64,000 nt of DNA from positions 1-64,000 of the forward strand of contig VTFK01000221.1 in assembly GCA_009617715.1 (NCBI GenBank), in the 5' to 3' direction. The notes under the pieces were generated by a model. That model was not told where the DNA came from. It made no database searches and was given only the letters and a program-made list of their open reading frames with translations. This DNA is from Plectrocnemia conspersa (lineage: Eukaryota; Arthropoda; Insecta; Trichoptera; Polycentropodidae). This document shows positions 1 through 10,500 of this stretch, piece by piece (position 1 is the stretch's first letter; each line of letters begins with the position of its first letter). The translations under genes were made by a program, and so were the position numbers.

Positions 1-2860
1 TGCTCTCCTAATATACAGAACCATTCTGTATGGCAGCGGCTGATGGGTCAAACTAACTCATAATTTTTAAATTTATTGCTAAAAATAATCAAATATTCGT
101 AAGATAAATATAAAAAGAAAATGTACATTTGCCGAAATACATTAAATCATAACTAGCTGTCGGTTCCTCATTATCAATTTTACAAATAATTTTCTATAAG
201 CAAGCGACCGTCATAAGTCGACGGATATTGATAATTAACAATTTAATAACTTTTAGTAATTGTTTAATTTATGGAACATTTTTTTGTCATTAATGTGGAA
301 TGTGACCTAATTTGAAAACACGATAACTGTCGAAGTCTAAATTATATATAGTAGATGAAACTTGTTCTAAATAATTCGGTGAAATCATAGGAAAAAAAAA
401 TCAAAAATGTTTTTAATAGAAATTAAAAGCGGCTACAGCTTACGCGCATTATATTGTGAGCGATCGCCTCACAACTCTACGCTCCTAATAGAAAATCATT
501 CTGTTTGACAGCGCTAGTTGGGGGAGGAATGTTTTTAATTCAATTTTATTGAATTGAAGAGGATTTTGAATACTTTAAACTATTGAACTGTAAACACTAC
601 AATGTCTAGCGACTTTCATAAGTCGACGGAAGTTGTTAATTAAAAAATAATCAAATATTCGTAAAAATAAATATAAAAATACATTAAATCATAACTAGCT
701 GACGGTTCCTCAAAATCAATTTTACAAATATTGGACGCCTAAGATTTTGAGTTTTAAATTTTATTTCGTTCTGATTTTATTGCGCTATTTGGTAGCGTAT
801 CAATACATAGTATGAAGCTGTATTTCTACACTGAACATTTTTATTATTTATCGGTTAGGTTGGCTAAGCTGGTTTGACTAATAATTGTATTTTATAATAA
901 AAGATAGGATCCTCATAAGTTTTCTGACATTCTTATATTTCTTTCATTATCAAGAGCAGAAACAGTTACAGAATGACGCGACAACTTACATGGCGACTCT
1001 TAAAAATTTATAATGTAGTAGAACTGTTAATATGACATATCGGAACGAAAAGTGATCTCTGTGGCAAATATAATATTACTAATTAACTAAACGTTCAACA
1101 AAGATTTTTTGAAATTATAGCAAAAACATTAAAATGTTATTAATAAGTCACTCTAATATATTATGTTTTATATAATCTATATTAATAGTAAAAACGTACT
1201 TTGTTAATTTGCAATCTAAATAATTATATTTAGTCAAATTAAAACAAATACACGTATAAAGTTAATTGAAAATCACCTCTGTTATCCGCTTTCATTTTGT
1301 CGGCCGTATTATTTTCTATTTTAATTATTTTAATGCTCTTTTTTAATTGATCGGTTACGCTTGGAAACAAAAGTTCCTATTTAGCATACCGTTTTATTAT
1401 TTTCGATTGGTAGTTCACAACGGCTAAATCCAAAACGACGCAAGTCGTTTGTTAAATGAGCCAGGATTATTTATCTAACGTACAACATAATAGATACCGC
1501 TCTGGCAGGCCGTCGGGGTATGTGCGTCCGGAAGCGGATTAGGACAATTATATATAAGAAATAATCAATGCTATCGTATTACAATAATTATATTAAAATC
1601 AAACTTTTATTTAAAATAGCAAATAATAAAACGGTCAGTAATATCAGTTTATTATTTTTCAGAAATTCTTTTCTTTTAGTTTTTTTAAATTTCAAGATTC
1701 TTAAAATAATCGTTGTTGATTTTTTGATAAATTATATAATATTTTCGACTAGTTAATATCTGAAAGAACGGCCAAATCAGTGAAATAAACCAAATAGAAA
1801 CATTTCATATCAGAGCAGATGTTTATTATTAATTCCAAAGGAATTGCATAAAGCCGTTGGACCTTTCTTTAACAAAAATTTGCGGAAGAGGTACGAGTAT
1901 TAAATTTCCGAATTTTACATTTCAGAGGATAAATACGTTGCCAAATCTACCATTACGCCGTTACATACGCCAAAGATATGTATTATACAAAAGTAGGCTG
2001 GTTTTGCCTAGATTCATTCGACATTGGTCAAAGGATTGAGAACTGAAAGAGACGTTATTCTTTCTAGTTTCCTCAATGGTATACAATCAGTTACTTCCGT
2101 CAGGTTTTTTATTAAAAAAATTACCATAGAACTATCACTTTTCTTTCACCGTGGAATAAGATCAAGATGACATTTAAAAGTGCTTTTACTTTGACCGTTA
2201 CCCTGAATCTACAAGAGATAATTCAATCATCGATACGATAAGTATTTTATGAACATATAGCGTCTTTATAATCTAACCTTTTTTATGTAATAAATGCATA
2301 GAAAAAAAATGTATAATATAGTATACAAGAGATAATGTAAAATGTAAAATATGATATATTTTTTTCTCCTTATTTATCAACGTTATGGTCATAACTCTAG
2401 CTTTAGTAATGTAATCATTATAAATACGAAAAACACAATAAATATGTTACGCAAAAATGCATTAATTATCAAAGTACAGCATTATTTAAATGGTATACTT
2501 TGATTCAAGTTTCACAAAGATCCTAGTTAAGTAAGTTTATATTGATAACTAAAATTTATTACTTTTACGGGATTGTTATTTCTTTTAAGCCACTCAAATG
2601 TTTTTATCTAAATTATTTTATATTTTTATAAAAGTGATTTTAAAAGGTTTACTGAAGCTAGATTAGATGTCTTAAAAATATGTTTATTAACTTACATAAC
2701 AGTTCATAGTATGTATTACGTAGCTTTAATATTTTGAAAGAAATATTTGCTAATCACAACCAAATTGTGTCAATTTTTCTACAAACTTCTTGGAGTTTTC
2801 AATAGATTTCTAAGTAGCATTTCTATTTAAAATTTTAAAATATTATAATCTTCTACTTAC
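1..2860. other. Intron 3' of exon A (gene sense), AT-rich
   Basis: From the exon A donor to the window's left edge there is no further LDLa signature and no credible coding frame. The leftmost 730 bp hold a diverged direct duplication, annotated separately. A slightly GC-richer patch at about 1350-1560 (containing GGCCGTCGGGG) has no coding content. The rest is unique-looking AT-rich sequence. The next exon in gene sense must lie beyond the window. Confidence 0.5.
5..730. repeat. Diverged direct duplication, period about 0.48 kb
   Basis: Sequence around 5-50 (CTCCTAATA, then a CATTCTGT core and GACAGCG-like block) recurs at 481-525. The block around 85-190 (ATAATCAAATATTCGTAA and AACTAGCTGNCGGTTCCTC) recurs at 645-729. 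The GCGAC..TCATAAGTCGACGGA block occurs at 204-227 and 609-633. The order is partly shuffled, so these are old duplicated pieces of one dispersed or tandem repeat. No coding content. Confidence 0.55.
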
Positions 2861-2992
2861 TGCAATCAGCTTCGTCAGTGCCATCGACACAATCCACAGT
2901 CATGTCGCATTTGTGATGTGGAGGTATGCAATACGTTTTGTTCCACACGTATTGACTGCACGTGATTTGTCCCGGTTCGCATTCGGGCGGTG
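2861..2992 (-). CDS. trol: LDLa-module exon A of a perlecan/Trol-like gene
   Basis: Internal exon of 132 nt encoding 43 whole codons plus split codons at both ends. The intron before it ends in TTATTTCCAG and the one after begins GTAAGT, both strong splice signals; both borders are phase 1. The peptide has six cysteines in LDLa spacing (C-x6-C-x9-C-x6-C-x5-C-x8-C) and ends with the calcium-cage motif [16 protein letters not shown]. An NKT sequon lies between cysteines 2 and 3, where the loop (SQYVWNKTY) is longer than usual. LDLa modules are Ca2+-stabilised, disulfide-rich extracellular ligand-binding folds. Joined to exon B the boundary reads C-P-P-P-E-C. I assign it to the LDLa array of a basement-membrane perlecan (trol) from module type, one-module-per-exon layout and large introns. 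An LRP-type receptor is the main alternative. The LDLa call is secure; the gene name is inference. Confidence 0.8.
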
Positions 2993-4063
2993 CTGGAAAT
3001 AACAAATTAAACATTAACATATTTAGTATAAGGAATATATTCTTGTTCGCAATCTTCTACAGTAGTATTATAACAAATGTTGCGAAAAATCGAGTACGCC
3101 CGCTACATTTACGGCCCGGGCAAAAATGGTCCAATTACACACGTATAAGTTAGCCTGGAAATTTATTGTGCAAAAAATTAAACATTTTCTTTGTCCTTTT
3201 GCAGTGCGCTCAAGAGCAGATCGCATTACGGGTGTTTTATGGCTTTTTTTGAGCAAAAAAAAGGATCTAGAAAGAAAAAAAAATGAGCAAGAAACGAAAG
3301 TTCAACCCTTTCTTTCATCAGCGCATTAGCTGCGTAATATTATATGGTTAGTTGAACGAAAACAGACGTTTAGACTCTTAGATTAATGTAAAAAATAAAT
3401 ATATTATAAATTGTGAGTTACGAGTTTGATAAATAATTATTTTATGCGAAAATTCTCATAAAATAATAATAACATTAAAGAAAAAGTCAAATCTATTCGT
3501 AAATTGCTTTTCAAATTTTTTTTATAGTTTATGTTTTATGTTTTACAGTCAGTTAAAAAAACATAATTCAGTCTCTGTTAATAACATTTTTCATGCACAC
3601 TTAAACAATCATTATATATTTATTTAAAATTATCCTTAGTGATTAATCTTTGATTTGATTTTGACAACATGAGACGTTCAATAAGATCAGTTTTATTTTA
3701 TAAAAAAGTAAGTAAGTATAAATATTTTCTAATACCTAATCAAAGTGCTCGAAAATATTGCTGTGAAATTTTATGTATGGATTTATTTTCAACATAAAAT
3801 TTCATTCGTGAAAACTTTTAAGCGCTTAAGCTAACCTGTTCTTATTTTAATAAATTTAATAGATTTAACAAGATATCAATTAACAATTAATGGGTGCGTC
3901 ATATAAATTATAATGTAACAATAGCAGCTAAACGATAAGCTGATTAAGGAATGGATTACCACTTAGTGGTTTCCCAATCGCTTACTACGAAGATAATAAT
4001 GAAAAACGGATTTTAATGAGTAATGATTTTACCTGAATGCATAAATAATGTCTCTGAATGATA

Positions 4064-4255
4064 TTATTACTAGTTTTATTACCTGACTTCGCCCGGGATG
4101 GATTTATATACAATATTTTTTAATCCTGACATTTCATATTGCAGCAGCACGTAATTGGTCAACAGCACGTTGCTGTTCAGCTTAACATTCAACGTTCAAC
4201 TTAAAATTTGTTGTGATACAAACAGACACGTGTATTTTCTGTTGTATAGTATAGA
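4064..4255 (+). repeat. CTTCGCCCGGG-type dispersed repeat, copy 1
   Basis: Starts ACTAGTTTTATTACCTGAC followed by TTCGCCCGGGATGG and ends in a CAAACAGACACGTGTATTTT segment. It matches the head and tail of the copy at 13335-13640 with internal deletions. Elements opening ACTAGCT..CTTCGCCCG and ending in GACAGACAGAC are widespread in moth and butterfly genomes; that is family recollection. It looks truncated and non-coding. Confidence 0.5.
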
Positions 4256-4384
4256 TTTTGTGCCATTCAGCAAAGTATTCTAATAAAAAAATTGACTTAG
4301 TCACTAATATTATGTTAGTTCAAGTGGAATTCGAATACATGATATATATTTTATTAAAAAAAATTTTTTTTTCAATTTTCCTCT

Positions 4385-4913
4385 TTAACTTTGAGCGTTA
4401 TCGCCGTACATGTACAGTGGTTGATCTTTCGCTGTTTTAAGATACCACAGATAGTAATATATTTACATATATAATTGAAGAAATAATATATAAAACACAT
4501 TATATGTATATATTATTTTTTTAAATTTGATTTATTGTAAACGATTTTATAGAAAATAATCACAATAAATTAGAAAGTACGAAATAAATTAATATAACAA
4601 AACATATTTTATATATTTTATGTAAATATTGAGAGCCTCTGAATTGACATAAAAAAATAACAAAAACAGAATAATATTATATATATATATAAAAAAATAA
4701 AAATAAATTAACAAAATTTAATGATAAAAAAGTGCTGAAATAAATTGTTAAAACATACTATTTCAAAAAAGTAATAAAATAAATCAGAGCAATAAAACAT
4801 TGCAAATCACTAATTGTTTATTTATTAATTTATTATCACTATAATTTTAAATAATAATAAATAAATAGCAACATTAATAATAATATAAATTAACTTAACA
4901 CTTAATGGGTTAA
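4385..4913 (+). mobile_element. piggyBac-like MITE, full-length copy (529 bp)
   Basis: Begins TTAACTTTGAGCGTTATCG and ends CACTTAATGGGTTAA, so both ends carry TTAA and short inverted termini of the type TTAACCC-TTTRAGYG. TTAA target sites are the piggyBac signature. Near the left end is a CCGTACATGTACAG palindrome. There is no coding frame, so it is non-autonomous. Other copies lie at 26102-26540, 49325-49673 and 51376-51473, with shared internal text such as GCCTCTGAATT and GCAATAAAACRTTG. Confidence 0.65.
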
Positions 4914-6039
4914 TATGTTTTGAGAAATATTAATTTTATAATATCGTAAAACTGACTTTTTTCAAAGTCGAGTAAAATTTATTTTGCTAAAGGACAATTA
5001 CCTTGCCCTTAATATACCTTTATATTTGCCTCGTAAAAATTTTCAGTAGACATTGTTTGTAAGGTCGTCTAATTTTATTTACATGAAAACATTAATATAA
5101 ATACGAATACATGTGTACTTTAGCATGAAACTTTGTATTTGCCTTTTATTTTCTTTGCCAAACATTGACACAGCGTTTTATATGAAACAAACAACATAAC
5201 AAATATATTTATAGCAATCAACATAATAAAACTATAATTAATGATTTAAATTGTATTTTAGTGATTTAATAATATGACACTTATGCAACTATATGTTAAA
5301 TAAAAATATGTAACTATATAGATTATCAGTAACATTTAAATAATTAAATAATAAAAATATTACTGGCTATAATTGGTTCAAATTTGTACGAAATCAGTGA
5401 GTCAAACTTGAAAAGCTATGGTTGTAGTTTTTGATGAAACTAGCCTGAGGAAGGCTTAGTGCTCGCCCACTTTTTATTGCCACTACCGATTACAACGATC
5501 TACGGTGCAACTTATCATCTGAACAGGTTTGGAAAAGTGTGATAGCAACCTTGCATTCTACGTATTAAACTTTGCTATATAAATACTATGAAAAATATTG
5601 TCAAGGGCATTTAAAAATGCATTTGAACACGCATGTCAAAGTATGTGCAACTGATTTTTTTTGAAGTACATAGCAGCTAATTTTATATTTGTAGTAAAAT
5701 CTTGTTCTATAGTATAATTAATAATAATTTTCTGTCGGTCTCTCACTGTCGTGAGGTACCGCAGCTAGTTAATAATATACTCATTAATTATGAAATTGCG
5801 TATATCAACAAGTTTTAGGGTTTATAATCTTAAGTATCATATAAGCAAAGCGCTTTGGGATTAGCTTAAGTTTAAACTTTCAATATTAACCAATAAATTA
5901 TCGCTAACTAAACACATTCAATAGTTTGTCGCAAAGTTTGTTTATATCCGAATTATGCGTAGAGCATAATCGCATTTCTATGAGCAACATGTTTTAAAGT
6001 AATTATAATATGTTAGAAAGGAGATCTGCTAGCGTAATG

Positions 6040-6600
6040 TATATTAGTTGAAAACAACCGAACAGACGCGTTGCTCCTTAGACGGCCATTTAATTAGTAC
6101 ATATTCCAGAATTCGCGCATAAAGGTCACGTCCGAGAATGTAAACGCCACAATTTACAACAATCGAACGGGACGCGGCGTTTAGGACGAAACGATCGGGC
6201 TTAATGAGCGCACAGTCCCGGACAGATAGGGTCATTATTCGGGACCGGCGTCCCTGAAAGTTTCATTAACAGATGGCTTCGGTCGACCTGACCCGCAAAA
6301 GACATGGGACGGTGCGTCCCGTGGGACCGCGGTAATCAAGCCGGCTCAGCTACCTGTCCTTTACGCACTACCCTGCGTATACAGCTTTTAATGTTTGTTC
6401 AGCAGGTGGCGGTTTTGATTTATCGAACGAAGCGTTCCGGGCGTGAAATTCTCTGAATTTATGTGGCACGTTGATTTCGCGAATGTAAAGTAGGAAGTTG
6501 TGGAGTAAATTGTGCGAATTCAATAGAACGTGGATTAGACGAGTTTGGGTTGACTGCCCGAAATGCCAATATCGCGACAGATATAAATGTAACATTTTCA
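6040..6600. other. GC-richer unique island, largest in the exon B-A intron
   Basis: About 550 bp with frequent CpG in an otherwise AT-rich intron. Contains the hairpin GGGACGGTGCGTCCC at 6306-6320 and blocks such as GTGGGACCGCGGTAATCAAG. Open frames on the minus strand (up to 77 codons) have no recognised similarity. Candidate conserved non-coding or enhancer DNA. Confidence 0.35.
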
Positions 6601-6834
6601 TGTAGTATTTACATTCAGAATATCGTAAACGTATCTGATGTCATTTCACAAGTTTTCGTGCTCATAATACAGTGAAATCTCAGTATAGCGAAGCACACAA
6701 GACGACTGAAATTCGTTATACTGAAAATATTTTTATTTAATTTTATGATATATTTTAATTTTATTTTTAATTACCATATTACTACAGCATCAAAATAACC
6801 TCTTACAAGATTGACAGACTGTTTTCTGTTAATT

Positions 6835-6921
6835 GGTTGCGGATTCGAACCACTGCCGGGGCTTGAATCCGCAACCTCAGTGTTACTAGTCTGAGACGTT
6901 ATGGACTACGCTATTCCGTTA
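6835..6921 (-). repeat. tRNA-derived SINE fragment
   Basis: On the minus strand it reads GGAATAGCGTAGTCCATAAC, CTGAGGTTGCGGATTCAAGC and CCCGGCAG, nearly identical to the plus-strand copy at 37871-37945. The A-box-like TAGCGTAGTCC and B-box-like GATTCAAGCCC indicate a tRNA ancestor. The 12-mer GGTTGCGGATTC is repeated inverted at 6835-6846 and 6865-6876, an extra fold the 37.9-kb copy lacks. Confidence 0.55.
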
Positions 6922-7107
6922 ATATCCATTGTCAGGATTACAAATTTGTTATTTATTATAATATAATAAGAATATATTTTACATTTTATAATTCAAGTAA
7001 AATAAAAAGGTAAAGTAAAGAAATAGAGATAACATATTAAGTGCCAATTTAAGTACATTTAGCTAAGGATCTGGAACCACTGAAATGTGTTCTTCAGCAA
7101 ACTACCT

Positions 7108-7141
7108 AAGCACATATTGCTTTAGAAAGCAATATGTGCTT
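7108..7141. repeat. Perfect 34-bp palindrome
   Basis: AAGCACATATTGCTTT, then AG, then AAAGCAATATGTGCTT: 16-bp arms with a 2-nt centre and no mismatch, inside the pogo-like element. A loop this small suggests cruciform or foldback behaviour rather than a microRNA precursor. Confidence 0.8.
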
Positions 7142-7298
7142 GAGCATTCTATGCTTATTATTTATTTAAAGATTTTTCTATTGCGATATTGGATTTGAGT
7201 GGTTACGCGAAAAAAATTATAGTATTTTCTAGTATTAAGATTATAAAATTGTTAGTATTTGTTAGATATTATAAAGTTTTTTAATGACCCATTTTATT

Positions 7299-7612
7299 AG
7301 ATTTAAATATGCAATAAAATTTAATAATTATTGTTAAAATAAATAAGATTTATATAAAATAAATCTTATTTATTTTAATATATCATAAAATAAAATAAAA
7401 ATCTATCATACAATAAAAAAAAATATATCATAAAATAAAAAAATAAATTTTTCAGTATAACGAATTTTTTATTCGGTCCCGTGAGCTTCGCTATACTAAG
7501 AATTCACTGAAATCTTATAAATTGCATTCTCATTAAAATAAATAAGATTTATATAAAATAAATTTTATTTATTTTAACAATAATTATTATATTTTATTGC
7601 ATATTTAAATCT
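7299..7612. repeat. Foldback inverted repeat (about 80-bp arms)
   Basis: The arm at 7299-7378 (AGATTTAAATATGCAATAAA, then AATAATTATTGTTAAAATAA) is repeated as near-exact reverse complement at 7533-7612. The roughly 154-bp spacer contains the right terminus of the pogo-like element. The arms also contain the short palindrome AAGATTTATATAAAATAAATC-like sequence. Confidence 0.7.
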
Positions 7613-8689
7613 GTATATAAACCTAACATATAAAAATGTATATTAGTAGGATCGCGTTTTTGCCTTTTAATTGCTAAAAAAAGGGTCGCAGTCTTATTGT
7701 TTAATTTATGAAAAGCAACTCTTGTGTTCAGTTGCGTGTTTTGTATTTTCATTTGCTGCTATATAATTATAATTTTTCCATAATTGAAATAATTAACTAG
7801 CAGAAGAAAATTTAATTCGATTTTATGAACTTTTCTTAACGTCAATTAAGAGAAGAAAATTATCAAGTAAATAAACCTATGCTACATTAAAATCTAAACT
7901 AGGTAATAGATGTTGGATTGTGATCTTCATAGATTATATGTCTGTAAAAGGAAGGTCATAGATTTTAATAAAAATGCTGAGCAGAAAAATCAAAGAAATG
8001 GGACTAAGGTAAGACATAGTTTCAATAAATTCGGGAGCACCGAGACTGGACACTTGAAGATTGAGCGAAAGTCATTTGAAGAATTTATTTTTATTCTTTA
8101 CTTTATCAGCTATTTAATAAATACGTTTCGGAGTTGTATATTTTTTTTAATTTAAGAAATGATACAATATTGAAAAACCTAATGGGAACTAGTGTGAAGT
8201 GATAGTATTGAGTCATTCAAATTCAATAATGATTGCTATTAAACAGCACGATAGAACGGTAATAGAAATGTTGAAAAATCTGGATGAAAATTGCAATTAC
8301 AATTTCTATCAATATATTATATTTTCATATAAATTTAAAAATTTTTTTAATAAATTATAAATTCTCCTAATTATAAGCTGTATTAAAAGTTTATAATTAA
8401 TAAAATTGATGTCACTTATTTATAGATATTGATTTCAGTCTGATTTTTTACTATTTATTTAGTGGTTGTTTATTATATTTACCACGTTTGAACGCATTGG
8501 GAAAACGCCTGTCATGTTGCAACAAAATATTAACAGTAAATAAATAAATAAAAATTGTAGTTTGTTATTTTTTAATTATCATTACATAATATAGTAATAT
8601 GCTATTTTATCTGCTGAAAAAATCTTATGCAGAAGATCATTGGTGTGAGCTTTTTAAATATATTTATATACTATATTTTCCTATCCCGT

Positions 8690-9120
8690 GCCACTCTTAA
8701 TAATGCGCGTAACCTTTCATAAAGCATATGTAACACGTTCGCTTTTTTCCATTCATAAAAAAAGGATACAAGAATTGATGAGCCGGAACTCAGCGATGAT
8801 ACACGAGACGCGTCTCGGGCTCCTGTAAAGCTCCGGCGTCGCGACGTCACGTTTTGGGTAGACGAAAAAGCTCGCTTTTGTGCCGCGGGGTTTACGTATA
8901 TGTATATATGGGGTGGTGTATTTTTATTTCATGTTGGAATCCATCCAATAAAAGCTTTCGTCGCGCCTCGGTAAACACACCGCCGATATTTGTTAAGTAT
9001 ATGAGCTTCCGTCCGACGTATGCGGGGGTGGCTTTTCCGGATTCGGGGCTGTGTGGAAAATCGACACGTGAACCGATTGAACGCATGCAAATTTTTGCCG
9101 TACTGCGTGTCATTTGAGTT
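8690..9120. other. GC-richer island with 14-bp palindrome
   Basis: Contains CGAGACGCGTCTCG (8804-8817, perfect palindrome) and a GCGACGTCACG block at 8841-8851 that includes a CRE-like GACGTCA. Frames of 65-87 codons overlap on both strands and none resembles a known protein. Possible regulatory element. Confidence 0.35.
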
Positions 9121-10215
9121 CAACATTGTGTGTATTCAAAGTAAGTAACTGTAGCGAAGCCAGTTTATAAATATAAAATTTTTCCTCACACTTCTCGTTA
9201 ACATTTTCAGTTATTAATCATTATAAGATGACCGCTTCGGTTTTGCCACCAGGAAAACTACTGATTAATGGACCTAACGAGTACACGGCTCGGATCGCAC
9301 TCGAGATTTCTTCTCCGAAGATGCTGCGTGCATGAAAAATAGTTTTTTTTTCAGTACAATCAATCATTGGCCGCCGAGGCTTTCGAAAGCTCTAATGCAC
9401 GGTTGGGTTTTCCGGGTTTTCCGAGCCGGTGGATAGAATCGCGTTATTAATATCGGATTAATTCTTTCGCATGGTTATTCATCGTTTGCACTTTCAATAC
9501 TCATCAGATATATGAATCATTTGATATTAATATTTATTTGATTATTTAATACCGTATACGATCCATCATTTTTGTACCTCGAAAACATTTCTACAATCAA
9601 TGAACACTTTATATATTACTCGAGTCACAAATAAATTGAATTAGCGCTTTTAAAATATGTTATAAGACGCTCTGAGATTTACAATACAGACAATATTTTT
9701 CCCATCTGCTCTCCTTATTCCGTTCGAATGCATTTGACCCTTTTTGATGTTGCGAATTTCCCTGGGGCACTAATCAAGAATATTTCTCGTTCGCTTGTCG
9801 TTGTGCTATCTGACATTTCCGACATTTTCGTTTTCACAACTGTAGCAACCTAAACCATTTATAATGTGTAATGAAGAGATGCAACTTAAATTGGGAGGCT
9901 TCAATGATGATTTTAAAAGTTTGTTCAAAAAATAATTGATAATGATCCATTGTATAACACCATAAAAAAATCTGTATTATTGTTTTAAATGTATCATGAT
10001 TGTATTTTACATTATATGTAAGCTAAAAACTCCAACAAGTTTATTTTTTATTAATTGGTGCATAAATACAATACGATGTTAGTCTACATGACGATGTTAG
10101 AAGAAAATACCATTTTGAACACATGTGTAATTATTTCAATTCCTTGTGATTTATTAAATCAATTAAAAACCTTCAGTCTAGCCAAATTTTATCTACCTTA
10201 AAAATTACCTTTATT

Positions 10216-10500
10216 TTTAAATATATTAAAATAGTTCTATCAATCATTTACAACTCCTTTCACAAAATCTAATAGCACTATCTTAATTATATTTTTATTA
10301 TTGTGCTCAATGCCTTCCATCCAGTTATTAATCAGCAATTGTAGAGTTGCCTCCGTAAAACGTTTCTCCCGAAAACCCAATTGTTCCTCAATTAAAATGT
10401 CCTATCTATTCACAAACTTTCTTAATTGCACGAAAACAACTTCTTCCAACACATTCTCATTTAATTGGTCTCGTCCTATTGAGATTTATTGTATTATACT
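10216..10500 (-). pseudogene. Non-LTR retrotransposon reverse transcriptase fragment
   Basis: The minus strand reads in one frame, with one internal TAG, as VLEEVVFVQLRKFVNR, then ILIEEQLGFREKRF and ATLQLLINNWMEGIE, ending IVLLDFVKGV. This follows the N-terminal RT blocks of LINE-type enzymes: the L-E-..-L..F segment, the EQ-x-GFR block and the start of the catalytic-A-like D-F-x-K motif. It is a short, stop-interrupted, 5'- and 3'-truncated relic. Which LINE clade it belongs to cannot be told from this piece. Confidence 0.6.

Larger units (their letters stand above)
6670..7509. mobile_element. Pogo/Tigger-like non-autonomous DNA transposon
   Basis: Terminal inverted repeats of about 60 bp: the left starts CAGTGAAATCTCAGTATAGC and includes TTCGTTATACTGAAAA. 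The right end, reverse-complemented, starts CAGTGAATTCTTAGTATAGC and includes AAATTCGTTATACTGAAAAA. CAGTG termini and a TA at the left flank fit the pogo/Tigger branch of Tc1/mariner; the right TA is mutated. No transposase remains. A tRNA-derived SINE sits at 6840-6921, a 34-bp palindrome at 7108-7141, and one foldback arm begins at 7299. Confidence 0.6.
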
